Shown: positions 8,231-17,381, counted from the first letter of the stretch. The stretch: 64,000 bases of DNA from an uncultured Myxococcales bacterium (GCA_937949945.1 CALFEQ010000194.1:1-64000), one strand, 5' to 3'. The notes: a model not told the origin generated them from the sequence alone. Numbers and translations are program-made.

Positions 8231-9565
8231 ATGCGTGCCGCCGTCGTCTCGTCGTCGATTCTTGTCGGCCTCGTGTTCCTCGCCGCCTGCGGTGCGACCG
8301 TGTCGGGCGGCGATGGATCGAGCAGCGGTACGAGCGGCAGCTCGGGCTTTTCCTCGAGCGGCGATCTGGCCGACGGGGGCAGCTCGGGGGGCGCGTCGGG
8401 CGGTCCATCGTGCGCGACCGGGGAGACGGCCGCCCTCCGCGAGCCGGTCTACATCGACATCATCCTCGACGGCTCGCGCAGCATGGACGGGCACGGCAGC
8501 AAGAACGCCGGCTGCGACGACACGTATCCTCCGCCGGGCAGCGCATCGACGTGCTTCGTCGCGAATGCGCGCGAGACCGATCCGCTCGTGCCGGATCGCT
8601 CGCTCAAGGTCTGTCACGACGAAGGGGACTCCGTCTCGAGCTGCCCCTCGTTCCGGGGGCTGACGGGGAAGAAGTGGCTCGCCGTTCGCGGCGCGCTGCT
8701 CGCCTTCTTCGACGCCGCGAAGGAGAGGGGCGACACACGCTTCGGCCTCGGCATGTACCTGTTCGGCAGCGAGGTCCAGAGGCCGAACGACGCGTGGGAC
8801 GTCGAGCCGGCCTTCGTCGACGACGCCCAGCTCGACGAGCTCCGCAAGCGGATCCTCCCCCCGAACTTCCCGACGTCGAGCGGCACGCCGCTCAAGGGGA
8901 GCATGAACGGGCAGGCCCCGCTCCTGCTCGGTTACACGGCGAAGCCGCCTCTCGAGCCGAACGGGAAGCGGGTCTTCGTCATCGTCACCGATGGCGCCGC
9001 GACGGACTGCAGCCGGAACGATTGCCGCGACATCGTCGACCGTGCAGCAGAGCTGCGCGAGGGGACGCCGAGCATCACGACTTTCGTCATCGGCGTGGGC
9101 GATCCCGCGGCGACGGACGACTCGGTCTACAACGAGACGTTCCTCAGCCGGCTCGCGAAGGCGGGCGGCGCAGCGCCCGAGGGATGCAACGAGAACTGGG
9201 ACGGGCAGAATCCGACGGGCACGCCGTGCCATTTCCAGATCACGCCCGGCGAGAAGAGCGCCGCGCAGATCCAAGCCGAGCTCTCCGCCGCGATGAACGC
9301 GATCGCCGCCAGCGTCCAGAGCTGCGAGCTCGCGTTGAACAAGACCTCGCCCATCGATCCCGCGAAGGTCAACGTCGTCTACGTCGACGGCGCCGGCGGT
9401 GAGACGCAGATCCCGAAGGATCCCGCGAACGGCTGGGGCTACGACGACGAGAACGACCCATCGAAGGTGATCCTCCACGGTTCCGCGTGCGAGGCCCTCA
9501 AGGGCGATCCCTCCGCGAAGGTCACGATCGTCATCGGGTGTCCGACGGGGACCGACGTCCGCTGA
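8231..9565 (+). CDS. Lipoprotein with von Willebrand factor A domain
   Basis: A 444-residue exported protein with a lipobox (VGLVFLAAC) and a Ser/Gly-rich linker (SSSGTSGSSGFSSSG). A VWA domain begins near residue 73 as VYIDIILDGSRSM, which carries the D-x-S-x-S metal-ion site. VFVIVTDGAATDC is the later MIDAS-supporting strand. Such proteins are surface or periplasmic binding modules. The gene lies 193 bp from the divergent kinase gene. The C-terminal part (ACEALKGDPSAKVTIVIGC) is Cys-bearing and may form disulphides. It has no obvious enzymatic role in the ligase cluster. Confidence 0.9.
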   Translation: MRAAVVSSSILVGLVFLAACGATVSGGDGSSSGTSGSSGFSSSGDLADGGSSGGASGGPSCATGETAALREPVYIDIILDGSRSMDGHGSKNAGCDDTYPPPGSASTCFVANARETDPLVPDRSLKVCHDEGDSVSSCPSFRGLTGKKWLAVRGALLAFFDAAKERGDTRFGLGMYLFGSEVQRPNDAWDVEPAFVDDAQLDELRKRILPPNFPTSSGTPLKGSMNGQAPLLLGYTAKPPLEPNGKRVFVIVTDGAATDCSRNDCRDIVDRAAELREGTPSITTFVIGVGDPAATDDSVYNETFLSRLAKAGGAAPEGCNENWDGQNPTGTPCHFQITPGEKSAAQIQAELSAAMNAIAASVQSCELALNKTSPIDPAKVNVVYVDGAGGETQIPKDPANGWGYDDENDPSKVILHGSACEALKGDPSAKVTIVIGCPTGTDVR

Positions 9566-9916
9566 TCGTGTTTCCCAGGGCTCGACGTGGCGTACGCGGT
9601 CCATTCCCGAGGGGCGCTCGACGGGATGCGCCGCCACCGGGCCGTGACGGACGCACGGGTCGCCGCCATGACGAACCGCCGACCCTGCGGCCGGTGTCCC
9701 TCACCCGGCCGGGGCCGGCGGCGGGCTCGGGCGTGAGAGGCGGGCGGGGTACGGCGGAGCGGAGCCGTCCGTCCCCGGGAGGGCCTGCCGGACGGGCCGG
9801 ATCTGCGGGGGACCGTCGAGGCGCTTGCGACCGGCCGCGAGCGCCGCTACGACCGGCAACCAAAACGGCCGGGAACTCGGCCCAGACACGCCTACCGTGA
9901 GCACGGCCCATCGGCC
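9566..9916. other. Intergenic gap without recognised gene
   Basis: These 351 bases separate the VWA gene from the esterase gene. Short open frames exist on both strands, but their predicted peptides are Arg/Pro/Gly-rich with no recognisable motif, as expected from high-GC noncoding DNA. No heptad array and no convincing terminator is seen. It probably holds the promoter of the esterase-GCS2 pair. Confidence 0.5.
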
Positions 9917-10708
9917 GTGAGTGACATGTTCGAGAAGTCTCGCTGGTATTCGTCAAGGTTGCAGTGCGAAGCGACGCTCGCCCGTTGGGGGTACTCGGGG
10001 CAGCCGGTCCTGATCTTTCCGACGGCCGGCGGTGACGCCGAAGAGATCGATCGCTTCAAGTTGATCCACGTGCTCGAGCCGCTGCTCGCGGCGGGGCGTA
10101 TCAAGGTCTACTCGTGCGACAGCGTCGCGGGGCGGGTCTGGTTCGGCAAGGAGGGGAGCCCCGAGCACCGGATGTGGATGACCCACCAGTTCCACCAGTA
10201 CGTGAAGCACGAGGTCGCGCCCGCGATTCGGGCGGACTGCAAGTCGAACGACATCCCCATCTGGGCCGCCGGATCGTCGATCGGCGCCTTCCATGCCGTC
10301 GCCGTCGTCTGCCGCTTCCCGGACATCTTCCACCGGGCGCTCGCCGTGAGCGGGACGTACGACCTGCTCCGCTTCATCGAGCGACCGGATCCGACGGAGT
10401 ACTTCTTCGTCAGCTCGCCGCTGCACTTCGTGCCGACGCTCGCCGGGCGGCACCTCGACGTCCTCCGCACGCGCTACATCCACCTCGCCTCGGGCGAGGG
10501 CCGGTGGGAGAACATCGGGGAGAGCTTCCGCATGGGCAAGGTGCTCGGCGACATGGGCATCCCGAACTGGGTCGAGTCGTGGGGCAAGGAGTGGGACCAC
10601 GACTGGGTGACGTGGCGTCACTTCCTCCCGAAGTACTTCGACGACTGGACGTCGCCGGAGGGCCCGAAGATGACGAAGGGCCTTCGGCTTCGCGAGGCGA
10701 CCAGCTGA
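9917..10708 (+). CDS. Alpha/beta-hydrolase (esterase-like), second of cluster
   Basis: A 263-residue cytoplasmic hydrolase. The start is GTG 9917, with ATG 9926 in frame as an alternative. The features are GYSGQPVLIFPTAGGDAEE (oxyanion strand region) and the nucleophile elbow IWAAGSSIGAFHAV (G-S-S-I-G). A C-terminal block EWDHDWVTWRHFLPKYF probably carries the catalytic His. It resembles the short esterase/PHB-depolymerase-like proteins rather than the E-set esterase at 3469. The stop is two bases from the start of the GCS2-CBS gene, so the two are almost certainly co-transcribed. It may release or transfer an acyl group made by the neighbouring ligases; that is inference. Confidence 0.82.
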   Translation: MSDMFEKSRWYSSRLQCEATLARWGYSGQPVLIFPTAGGDAEEIDRFKLIHVLEPLLAAGRIKVYSCDSVAGRVWFGKEGSPEHRMWMTHQFHQYVKHEVAPAIRADCKSNDIPIWAAGSSIGAFHAVAVVCRFPDIFHRALAVSGTYDLLRFIERPDPTEYFFVSSPLHFVPTLAGRHLDVLRTRYIHLASGEGRWENIGESFRMGKVLGDMGIPNWVESWGKEWDHDWVTWRHFLPKYFDDWTSPEGPKMTKGLRLREATS

Positions 10709-10710
10709 CC

Positions 10711-12726
10711 ATGGAGGGCGGGCCTCGGAACGACAAGACGTCCGCCGGCGAGCTCGAAGGGCCGGAGAGGGCGCGGTACGTGCGTGCCCTCCTCACCGAT
10801 CTGCGTGCGCTCGAGCGCATGCTGGCGGAGGGGCTGTTCGAGAAGGGGGTCGCGACGATCGGCGCGGAGCAGGAGATGTTCCTCGTCGATCGGGCGTTCA
10901 ACGCGGCGCCGTCTGCGCTCGAGATCATCGAGCGCATCGACGACCCGCACTTCACGACCGAGCTCGGGCTGTTCAACCTCGAGATGAACGCCGACCCGCA
11001 GCCGCTCGCCGGCAAGGGGCTCGCGCGGATGGAGGCGCAGCTCCATCACCTCTACAAGCGCGTGCAGGAGGTCGGCGCGCAGCTCGCGGTGCAGCCGGTC
11101 CTGACGGGCATCCTCCCGACGCTGTCGCGCTCGGATCTGTCGATCGACAACATGGTGCCCAACCCGCGGTACCTCACGCTGAACCGCGTGATGTCCGCGG
11201 TGAAGGGCGATGCCTACGACATCGCGATCAAAGGCCTCGACGAGCTCGTCGTGAAGCACGACTCGCTCATGTTCGAGGCGTGCAACGCGAGCTTCCAGGT
11301 GCACCTGCAGTGCGTGGACCCCGAGAGGTTCGCGCACGACTACGACGTCGCGCAGCTCCTCGCCGCGCCGACGCTCGCGATCGGGACGAACTCTCCGACG
11401 CTGCTCGGCAAGCGGCTGTGGGCGGAGACGCGCATCACGCTCTTCGAGCAGTCGTGCGACATCCGCACGCGCACGCTGCACGCGCGGCAGGACGCGCCGC
11501 GCGTCTCGTTCGGGAAGAACTGGGCGACGCCCGGCGGACCTACCGGCCTCTTCAAGGAGGCCGTGACGCGCTTCCGTCCGCTCGTCGGCATGAGCGTCCC
11601 CGAGGACTCGCTCGCGGTCCTCGACAGCGGACGCATCCCCGAGCTTCGTGCGCTGCGCCTGCACTGCGGGACGATCTACCGCTGGAACCGTGCGTGCTAC
11701 GGCATCTCCGCCAGCGGCAAGCCGCACCTGCGCATCGAGCTCCGCGCGCTCCCGTCGGGCCCGTCGATCGTCGACGAGGTCGCGAACGCCGCGTTCTGGC
11801 TCGGCCTGATGACGGAGCTCACGCAGACGATCGAAGACCTTCCGTCGCGGATGGACTTCGACAACGCGCAAGCGAACTTCTACGCGGCGGCGCGTGACGG
11901 CCTCGCGGCGCGCTTCACGTGGCTCGACGGCGAGGAGGTCATCGCGCAGCCGTTCATCCTCGATCGCCTCCTGCCGCTCGCCGAGTCGGGGCTCGCGCGC
12001 GCGAACGTCGACGACGCCGACGCGAAGAAGTACCTCGGCATCGTCGAGAAGCGCGTGCGGACGCTGCACACGGGGTCGCGCTGGGCGCTCCGGTCGCTCG
12101 CCGACATGAAGTCGCGCGGAGCGCCGGGCGAGCATCTGACCGCGCTCGTGGCCGCGACGATCGCGCGTCAGGACACCGGGCGTCCCGTCGCGGAGTGGGA
12201 GCGCGCGCGGCTCGACGAGGTGCCCTCGCGTCGCACCGGGTACGCCAAGGTCTCGCAGTATATGCAGACCGACCTCATCATCGTCCGCCCCAGCGACCCG
12301 ATCGAGCTCGCCGCCGACATCATGAGCTGGGAGCGCATCCGGCACCTGCCGGTGGAAGACGAGAACGGGCGCTTCGTCGGGCTCGTCACGGCGCGCGCAG
12401 TTCTCAAGTATTTCGCGAATCTTCCGGGCGCGAGGAGCGCCGACAGCTCGACGTCGTTGCCGGCGCTCGGGTCCTCTCCCGACATCACGAAGGCCATCTC
12501 ACCCACGAATGCGACCGTCGCCGACGTGATGCGGCGCGACCTGGTGACGGTGTCTCCCGACACCTGGACCCTCGACGCGATCGCTTTGATGCGCCGGCAC
12601 CGAATTGGATGCTTGCCTGTGGTCAAAGATGGCCGCATCGTTGCAATGGTGATGGAGGAAGATTTCATGGGTATCGCCGCCGACCTCCTCGAGGAGCGGA
12701 TCGGCAACCCGGATCCTCCTCGCTAG
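10711..12726 (+). CDS. GCS2-type glutamate-cysteine ligase fused to a CBS-domain pair
   Basis: A 671-residue fusion protein. Residues ~30-400 belong to the GCS2 (COG2170) family of the glutamine-synthetase-like fold, which forms gamma-glutamyl amides with ATP. Motifs are IGAEQEMFLVD (acidic metal residues), ELGLFNLEMNADPQPL, FEACNASFQVHLQC and HLRIELRALPSGPS. Residues ~512-566 (VSQYMQTDLIIVRPSDPIE) and ~603-660 (DVMRRDLVTVSPDTWTLDAI) are two CBS domains, which commonly sense adenine nucleotides or S-adenosylmethionine. Stand-alone GCS2 proteins are about 370-400 residues, so the C-terminal half is an added regulatory module. The physical fusion suggests allosteric control of an ATP-consuming ligase. 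The amine substrate is unknown. Confidence 0.9.
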   Translation: MEGGPRNDKTSAGELEGPERARYVRALLTDLRALERMLAEGLFEKGVATIGAEQEMFLVDRAFNAAPSALEIIERIDDPHFTTELGLFNLEMNADPQPLAGKGLARMEAQLHHLYKRVQEVGAQLAVQPVLTGILPTLSRSDLSIDNMVPNPRYLTLNRVMSAVKGDAYDIAIKGLDELVVKHDSLMFEACNASFQVHLQCVDPERFAHDYDVAQLLAAPTLAIGTNSPTLLGKRLWAETRITLFEQSCDIRTRTLHARQDAPRVSFGKNWATPGGPTGLFKEAVTRFRPLVGMSVPEDSLAVLDSGRIPELRALRLHCGTIYRWNRACYGISASGKPHLRIELRALPSGPSIVDEVANAAFWLGLMTELTQTIEDLPSRMDFDNAQANFYAAARDGLAARFTWLDGEEVIAQPFILDRLLPLAESGLARANVDDADAKKYLGIVEKRVRTLHTGSRWALRSLADMKSRGAPGEHLTALVAATIARQDTGRPVAEWERARLDEVPSRRTGYAKVSQYMQTDLIIVRPSDPIELAADIMSWERIRHLPVEDENGRFVGLVTARAVLKYFANLPGARSADSSTSLPALGSSPDITKAISPTNATVADVMRRDLVTVSPDTWTLDAIALMRRHRIGCLPVVKDGRIVAMVMEEDFMGIAADLLEERIGNPDPPR

Positions 12727-12907
12727 TGCGGTGAGCCCGCCGTTCGGGCCCACGCACGCAACGAGAAATGCAACCGTCCGCAGTGAGTCACTCTTCGCGT
12801 CCGAGCCTCGCCGATTCCGGCTCGCGCGCGCGCGCAGAACGGCAGCCTTTCGCGCGCGCACGTGCGAAGGTCGACGCGCTGCGCTCGCACTCCCGGAGGC
12901 GCACCTA

Positions 12908-14104
12908 GTGAACGGGCTTCAGCCAGGGCACGCAGTCGAGTCCGAGGTCTTCCACCTGCCCGAGCGCGAGATCGGCCGTGTCGTCGGAGAGCTCCCCGGC
13001 CCGACGTTGATCGCGATCGCGGGCATCCACGGCAACGAGCGCGGCGGCGTCACCGCTGCGCGGCGCGTCCTCGAGACGCTGTCGCGGCGCGACGGCGTCC
13101 TTCGCGGCGAGATGGTGGCTCTGGCCGGGAACCTCGGCGCTCTGCGGCAGGGGCGGCGCTATCGCCTCCGCGACATGAACCGCGTCTGGACGGAGGAGAC
13201 GATCGCGTCGCTGGAGGCGAGGGCGAAGGACGATCCGACGCGGTCGACGCTGGACGAGGAGGAGATCGAGCAGCTCGAGCTGCTCGGCGCGATCCGCGAG
13301 GCGGTCGCGCGCGCGCGCGGCCCCGTCTACCTCATCGACCTGCACACGACGAGCGCGCACGGCGTGCCGTTCGTGCTCTTCGGCGACACGCTCGAGCAGC
13401 GGCGCTTCGCCGGAGCGATCCCGCTCCCGATCGTGCTCGGCCTCGAGGAGCAGCTCGACGGCGTGCTCTCCGCCTACCTGACGCGGCAGGGCGTGATCAC
13501 CTGCGCCGTCGAGGGTGGGCAGCACGACGATCCCGCGTCGATCGACAACCTCGAGGCGGTGCTCCTCCTCGGTGCCGAGTCGGCGGGCATGTTCGGCTCT
13601 GCGCGCCTGGCCGAGGCGCAGGCCGCGCACGCGCTGCTCGAGCGTCGTCGCGGTGATCTGCCTCGCGTGATGGAGGTCGTCTCGCGTCACGCGATCACGA
13701 GCGAGGACGGGTTCGTGATGGAGCCGGGCTTCTTGAACATCGCCCGCGTCCGGAAGGACCAGCTCCTCGCCCGCGATCGCAGGGGAGAGATCCGCGCTCC
13801 GAAGGACGGCTTCGTCCTCCTGCCGCTCTACCAGGGCCAGGGCTCGGACGGCTTCTTCTGGGGACGCGAGGTCGGGCCTGCGTGGCTTCGCCTCTCGGAG
13901 GTCCTGCGCAAGATGCGGGTCGAGCGGCTGCTCGAGCTCTTGCCCGGCATCGAGCGGAACCCGGCGCGACCGACGCAGCTCGTCGTCGACGAGCGGCTCA
14001 CGAAGCTCTATCGCGTCGACATGTTCCACGTGCTCGGCTACCGCCGCATCCGCAAGGCGACGGGCACGGTCACGATCGAGCGTCAGCCCGACGCGTTCGC
14101 GTGA
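12908..14104 (+). CDS. Succinylglutamate desuccinylase/aspartoacylase-like zinc deacylase
   Basis: About 398 residues from GTG 12908, chosen because GGAGG lies eight bases upstream and VNGLQPGHAVESEVFHL begins the folded part. The open frame extends back to 12731 but that stretch is Arg-rich and unlike a protein. The M14-like zinc site is AIAGIHGNERGGV (H-x-x-E) plus YLIDLHTTSAHG (second His). The catalytic Glu is in TCAVEGGQHDDP. AstE/AspA enzymes remove acyl groups from N-acylated amino acids; related carboxypeptidases trim gamma-D-glutamyl bonds. The last ~130 residues include a beta barrel-like segment. It ends the plus-strand cluster and faces the peptidase gene at 14129. Confidence 0.85.
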   Translation: MNGLQPGHAVESEVFHLPEREIGRVVGELPGPTLIAIAGIHGNERGGVTAARRVLETLSRRDGVLRGEMVALAGNLGALRQGRRYRLRDMNRVWTEETIASLEARAKDDPTRSTLDEEEIEQLELLGAIREAVARARGPVYLIDLHTTSAHGVPFVLFGDTLEQRRFAGAIPLPIVLGLEEQLDGVLSAYLTRQGVITCAVEGGQHDDPASIDNLEAVLLLGAESAGMFGSARLAEAQAAHALLERRRGDLPRVMEVVSRHAITSEDGFVMEPGFLNIARVRKDQLLARDRRGEIRAPKDGFVLLPLYQGQGSDGFFWGREVGPAWLRLSEVLRKMRVERLLELLPGIERNPARPTQLVVDERLTKLYRVDMFHVLGYRRIRKATGTVTIERQPDAFA

Positions 14105-14128
14105 CGCTCCGGCGCGTGACGGGGCGGC

Positions 14129-15379
14129 TCAGTACCCTGCCGGCAGGACGAAGTACTTGAGCGGCGTGTCGAGCCAGCAGTCGTTCGTGCTCGTGCCGTT
14201 CTCCTGCCGGCAGTGGAGCATCGGGCCGTCGAGGTAGGCCATGAAGAGGTCGTTGTACCCGCGGCCGATGAGGAGCGGGTCCGGCATCGCCGTGCCCCAC
14301 GAGTTCTTGATTCGGATGAACTCGATCTCCGCCTCGGGCAGGAGCGCGGCGGCGAGGGCGTCGGCGCGCGTCTCGACGACGCCCGCCGGCAGCGTCCCGA
14401 AGCCCGGCACGTCGTTCACCTGGTAGTCGTCGACGACGACGAGGTGTCCGCCTTGCGATCCCGGCTGCGCGGGGGGCGCGAGGAAGCGGCCCGACGGATC
14501 GAGCGCGGCGAAGTCGACGTGCCAGGAGAGGACGACGGGCTGGCGGTCGTGCATCGCGCGCTGCATGCGCGCGAGGACCGTACGCCGGGCGGCGGGATCG
14601 GAGGGATACGTCACCGTCTTCCACGCGAACGGGCCGCTGCGGTCGCCCCACGTCGACGTGCGTGTGCCGATGGCGTCCGCGAGCGTGCCGAGGTACGGCT
14701 CTTTCGTCGTCGGGTCGCGGAGGAGCGCCTTGATGTCGCTCGGCCGCTTGATCGCCGTGCCGCTCAGGTCGACGCTGCCCTCTTCGAGCGTGCGCGTGAC
14801 CTGTGGCTCGAAGACCCGATCGAGCTGCTCGACGACCTCGGGCGCGAGCTCGAACGCGGCGTCGAGCTGCCGGCGGACGAGCTCGCGGTCCTGACGGGCC
14901 GCAGGCGTGGAGAGGGCGCCGGTCGCGAGCGCCTCGTCGATCCTCGCGAGCGCCGCCATCTGGCGGAGCGACCAGGGGCGCGATCCTTCGTCGGCGATGA
15001 AATCGCCCTCCGACATCACGCCGTAGCGCGCCATGAGATCCACGGCGGTGGTGTACCGGCCTGCGGTGTCGATCTTGGTCGTGGCCCTGCCGCTGACGAT
15101 CTGCTCGAACCAGTGCCAGTAGGTCCAGTACGACTCGCTCATGTCGAGGTCGCCCTCACCGGCGCTCTTCGCGAGCGACTCGGCCCAGCTCGCGGCCGCG
15201 TAGAGCCAGCAGTTGCCGATGAGCTGCCACTTGACCGAGGTGTGATCGATGTCGACGACGGCGTCGGAGGTCGTCGCGGTCTCGGCAGTCGGCTCGGGAG
15301 CCGAGCATCCGCTCGCCGCCGCCGAGCAGCCGGCGACGACGAGAGCGAGGATCGAGGAGCGAGCGAGCAGGAAACGCAT
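14129..15379 (-). CDS. Exported papain-family (C1) cysteine peptidase, lipoprotein
   Basis: About 416 residues from ATG 15379 (MRFLLARSSILALVVAGC), giving a clear lipobox. The catalytic set is visible: the oxyanion Gln and nucleophile Cys in KWQLIGNCWLYAAASWAES, the His in GSQGGHLVVVDDY, and the Asn in IRIKNSWGTAMP. This is the C1 (bleomycin-hydrolase/papain) order Q-C-H-N. The long helical middle (residues ~70-230) is larger than in papain and resembles the inserts of the C1B subgroup. It has no evident propeptide beyond the short linker after the lipid Cys. Likely location is the outer membrane or periplasm. It is convergent with the AstE-like gene, with only 24 bp between stops. Confidence 0.9.
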   Translation of the reverse strand: MRFLLARSSILALVVAGCSAAASGCSAPEPTAETATTSDAVVDIDHTSVKWQLIGNCWLYAAASWAESLAKSAGEGDLDMSESYWTYWHWFEQIVSGRATTKIDTAGRYTTAVDLMARYGVMSEGDFIADEGSRPWSLRQMAALARIDEALATGALSTPAARQDRELVRRQLDAAFELAPEVVEQLDRVFEPQVTRTLEEGSVDLSGTAIKRPSDIKALLRDPTTKEPYLGTLADAIGTRTSTWGDRSGPFAWKTVTYPSDPAARRTVLARMQRAMHDRQPVVLSWHVDFAALDPSGRFLAPPAQPGSQGGHLVVVDDYQVNDVPGFGTLPAGVVETRADALAAALLPEAEIEFIRIKNSWGTAMPDPLLIGRGYNDLFMAYLDGPMLHCRQENGTSTNDCWLDTPLKYFVLPAGY

Positions 15380-15975
15380 GGAGCCATCCCCCTGTGCGCG
15401 CGGGCAGGCGAGCGCGCGCATCGACCCCGCCGGTGTAACGAAGCCACGCGCGCGTCAACGCGATTTCGACGCCGTCTGCCGATTCTCCTGCGAGGGTGCG
15501 TGGCCCATGCATCGGCGCTCGAATCGATGGCGGATCGATCGTGAGGGGCGAGCGCAGCACTCGCTCGGCTCCGAGCAGGTGCTTGCTGCTCGGTGGCATC
15601 ATCGTCGTTGGACGGGGAGGAGCGGGGAGACAGGGGCAAGTCCTCGCACGCAGCGGGAGGGGGGCGTGCAACGTACGCGGCACAGGCGGCGTGAGGGGAC
15701 GTAAAATGTGTATTTTGCACGCGTCTCGAGCGCGTGCAGGAGGCCGCCGCGGGAGAAAAAAGGCATGCGGCCGGTTCGCGAACGATGCGACAGTATGGTC
15801 CTCGTCGGACGCGGCCCGTGTCACCGGAACGAACGACACGTCGAATCCGTCGAGCGCCCGTCCGTCTGATCCGAGCCGGACAATCGATCCGGACACGAAC
15901 ACGAGTCTCGCGCCGTCGATCGGCCCCCGGGGGGGGACGATGACTCGCAACGTCAACCCACCTGGGAGGTCTTCG
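15380..15975. other. Long divergent intergenic region
   Basis: About 600 bases between two divergent lipoprotein genes. No open frame here has recognisable protein character. It includes an A/T-rich island near 15700-15716, unusual for this DNA, with nested inverted repeats, and a purine-rich stretch at 15615-15660 (ACGGGGAGGAGCGGGGAGAC). It is the largest noncoding gap in the window and probably carries both promoters. Confidence 0.6.
15703..15737. promoter_or_regulatory. Nested inverted repeats in A/T-rich island
   Basis: AAAAT-GTGT-ATTTT (15703-15716) is directly followed by GCACGCG-TCTCGAG-CGCGTGC (15717-15737, two perfect 7-bp arms). Two adjacent dyads in a divergent promoter region are compatible with operator sites or a promoter-proximal hairpin. 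Function is inferred only from symmetry and position. Confidence 0.4.
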
Positions 15976-17148
15976 ATGAAACGCTTCTTCGCCTGTCTTC
16001 TCTGCGCCGCTGTTCCGGTCGCGACCGCGTGCACGACCGGGACCGAGACCACGGGAGGTGACGCCGGCGCGAGGGACGACGGCGGCGCGACCGGGACCGA
16101 CGACGCGGGTGACGCAGGTGCCGAGGCCGGGGCCGGGCTGCTCGGGTTCCGGCCCTCCAACCTCGACAACAGCCCCGATCTCGAGCCGACCCTCGCCGAA
16201 GAGCTCGGCGATCTCGTGCTGTCGGATTGCGGTCCCCAGGTCGACGCGAACGACGAGGGCAGGGCGGGCTGCGATCCGCCGGGAGGGGTTTATCGGCGGA
16301 TCGATGGACACGACGGCGCGGGCCAGAAGTACGTCGTCTACGTCGCGCGCAACATCCGCGTGGCCGAAGGAAAGACGCTCACGGTGGCGAGGGGTGACAG
16401 GCCGGTGATCCTGGTCGCGCTCGATACGATCGAGGTTGCCGGTGGGATCTTCGTGCCGCCCGGCACGGCGGGAGGCTTCTCGCCGGCGGATCCTCCGGAC
16501 GGACAGGGCCCTGGGGCAGGAAAGGGCTCGTCGGCCTCGACGAGTGGATCCGGCGGCGGCGGCGCGTTCTGCGGCAAGGGCGGCAACGGCGGTGCTCCCA
16601 CGGCGACGGGCGGAGAGCCGTACGGGAGTCCCGAGATCATCCCGCTCCAAGGCGGCTCGAGCGGAGGCGGACTCTTCGCCGCGAAGGGCGGCGGTGCGAT
16701 CCAGCTCGTCGCCGGCAGGGAGATCATCGTGGCGAGCGAGGGCTTCATCGACGTGCCGGGCGACGGCGCCGTCACGGGCGGCGGTGCGGGCGGAGCGATC
16801 CTGCTCGAGGCGCCCGTCGTGAAGGTGGCCGGATCGCTCACCGCCAACGGCGGAAGCGGCGGCGCCCCCGGCGGGCAGGACGGAAAGCGTGGCGATCGAT
16901 CTTCGACGCCGGCTCCGGGCGCCACGAACGCGCAGAGCATCAACGGAGGCAACGGAGGCGCCGGCACGCAGGTCGACGGTACCGACGGCGTGACGAACGC
17001 TTCGTCGCCGGAGGCCGAAGGCTCGGCGAGCGGCGGCGGCGGCGCGGGCTGGATCCGCATCAACACGCGGAGCGGCTCGGCCGAGATCACGGGCCTCGTC
17101 TCGCCGGACTTGTCGACCGCGTGCGCGACGCAGGGCACGCTGCGCTGA
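15976..17148 (+). CDS. Glycine-rich exported lipoprotein of unknown function
   Basis: About 390 residues from ATG 15976, set by GGGAGG at 15964-15969. A signal peptide (MKRFFACLLCAAVPVATAC) ends in a lipobox-like Cys. A short Asp/Gly/Ala linker follows, then a repetitive Gly-rich domain (residues ~140-370) with blocks such as FCGKGGNGGAP, GGGAGGAILLEAP and NGGNGGAG. The alternation of Val/Ile strands (VILVALDTIEVAGGIFV, AIQLVAGREIIVASEGFIDV) with Gly loops suggests a beta-helix-like fold as in polymorphic surface proteins. No catalytic residues are recognised. A strong hairpin lies just downstream. Confidence 0.85.
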   Translation: MKRFFACLLCAAVPVATACTTGTETTGGDAGARDDGGATGTDDAGDAGAEAGAGLLGFRPSNLDNSPDLEPTLAEELGDLVLSDCGPQVDANDEGRAGCDPPGGVYRRIDGHDGAGQKYVVYVARNIRVAEGKTLTVARGDRPVILVALDTIEVAGGIFVPPGTAGGFSPADPPDGQGPGAGKGSSASTSGSGGGGAFCGKGGNGGAPTATGGEPYGSPEIIPLQGGSSGGGLFAAKGGGAIQLVAGREIIVASEGFIDVPGDGAVTGGGAGGAILLEAPVVKVAGSLTANGGSGGAPGGQDGKRGDRSSTPAPGATNAQSINGGNGGAGTQVDGTDGVTNASSPEAEGSASGGGGAGWIRINTRSGSAEITGLVSPDLSTACATQGTLR

Positions 17149-17194
17149 GACAGAAAGCGAGAAGGAGACAGGGGGCAACAGGGAGACAGGGAGA

Positions 17195-17223
17195 GCGGGC
17201 GAAACGCCTCGCGTTTCGCCCGC
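17195..17223. terminator. Perfect 13-bp hairpin between convergent genes
   Basis: The arms GCGGGCGAAACGC (17195-17207) and GCGTTTCGCCCGC (17211-17223) pair perfectly around a 3-base CTC loop. There is no T-tract on either side. It lies between the convergent stops at 17148 and 17382, so it may end transcripts from both directions or stabilise 3' ends. The purine-rich stretch before it (17158-17195, AGGGAGACAGGG units) resembles the window's heptad elements. Confidence 0.7.
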
Positions 17224-17381
17224 GAACGGGAGTCTCCCTCGCGACCTATGGTGCCTGGCGCAACAGCGGCCTGGAGCACGAGCACGAGCAGAGCACGAGG
17301 GTGAGGCTCGGGCTTCGTCTCGGTTCGGTGTGAGCAGAGCACGAGAGTGGTTCGCGACCTCCCAACAACCGCAGAAGCGAC

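Noticed and set aside
6421..9402. Long plus-strand open frame of 993 codons
   Set aside because: It is antisense to the kinase gene and out of frame with the VWA gene; its product is Arg-rich with no motif.
17158..17195. G-rich stretch as G-quadruplex
   Set aside because: The run has mixed GGGAGACAGGG units that fit the heptad family better, and no four even G-tracts with short loops stand out.
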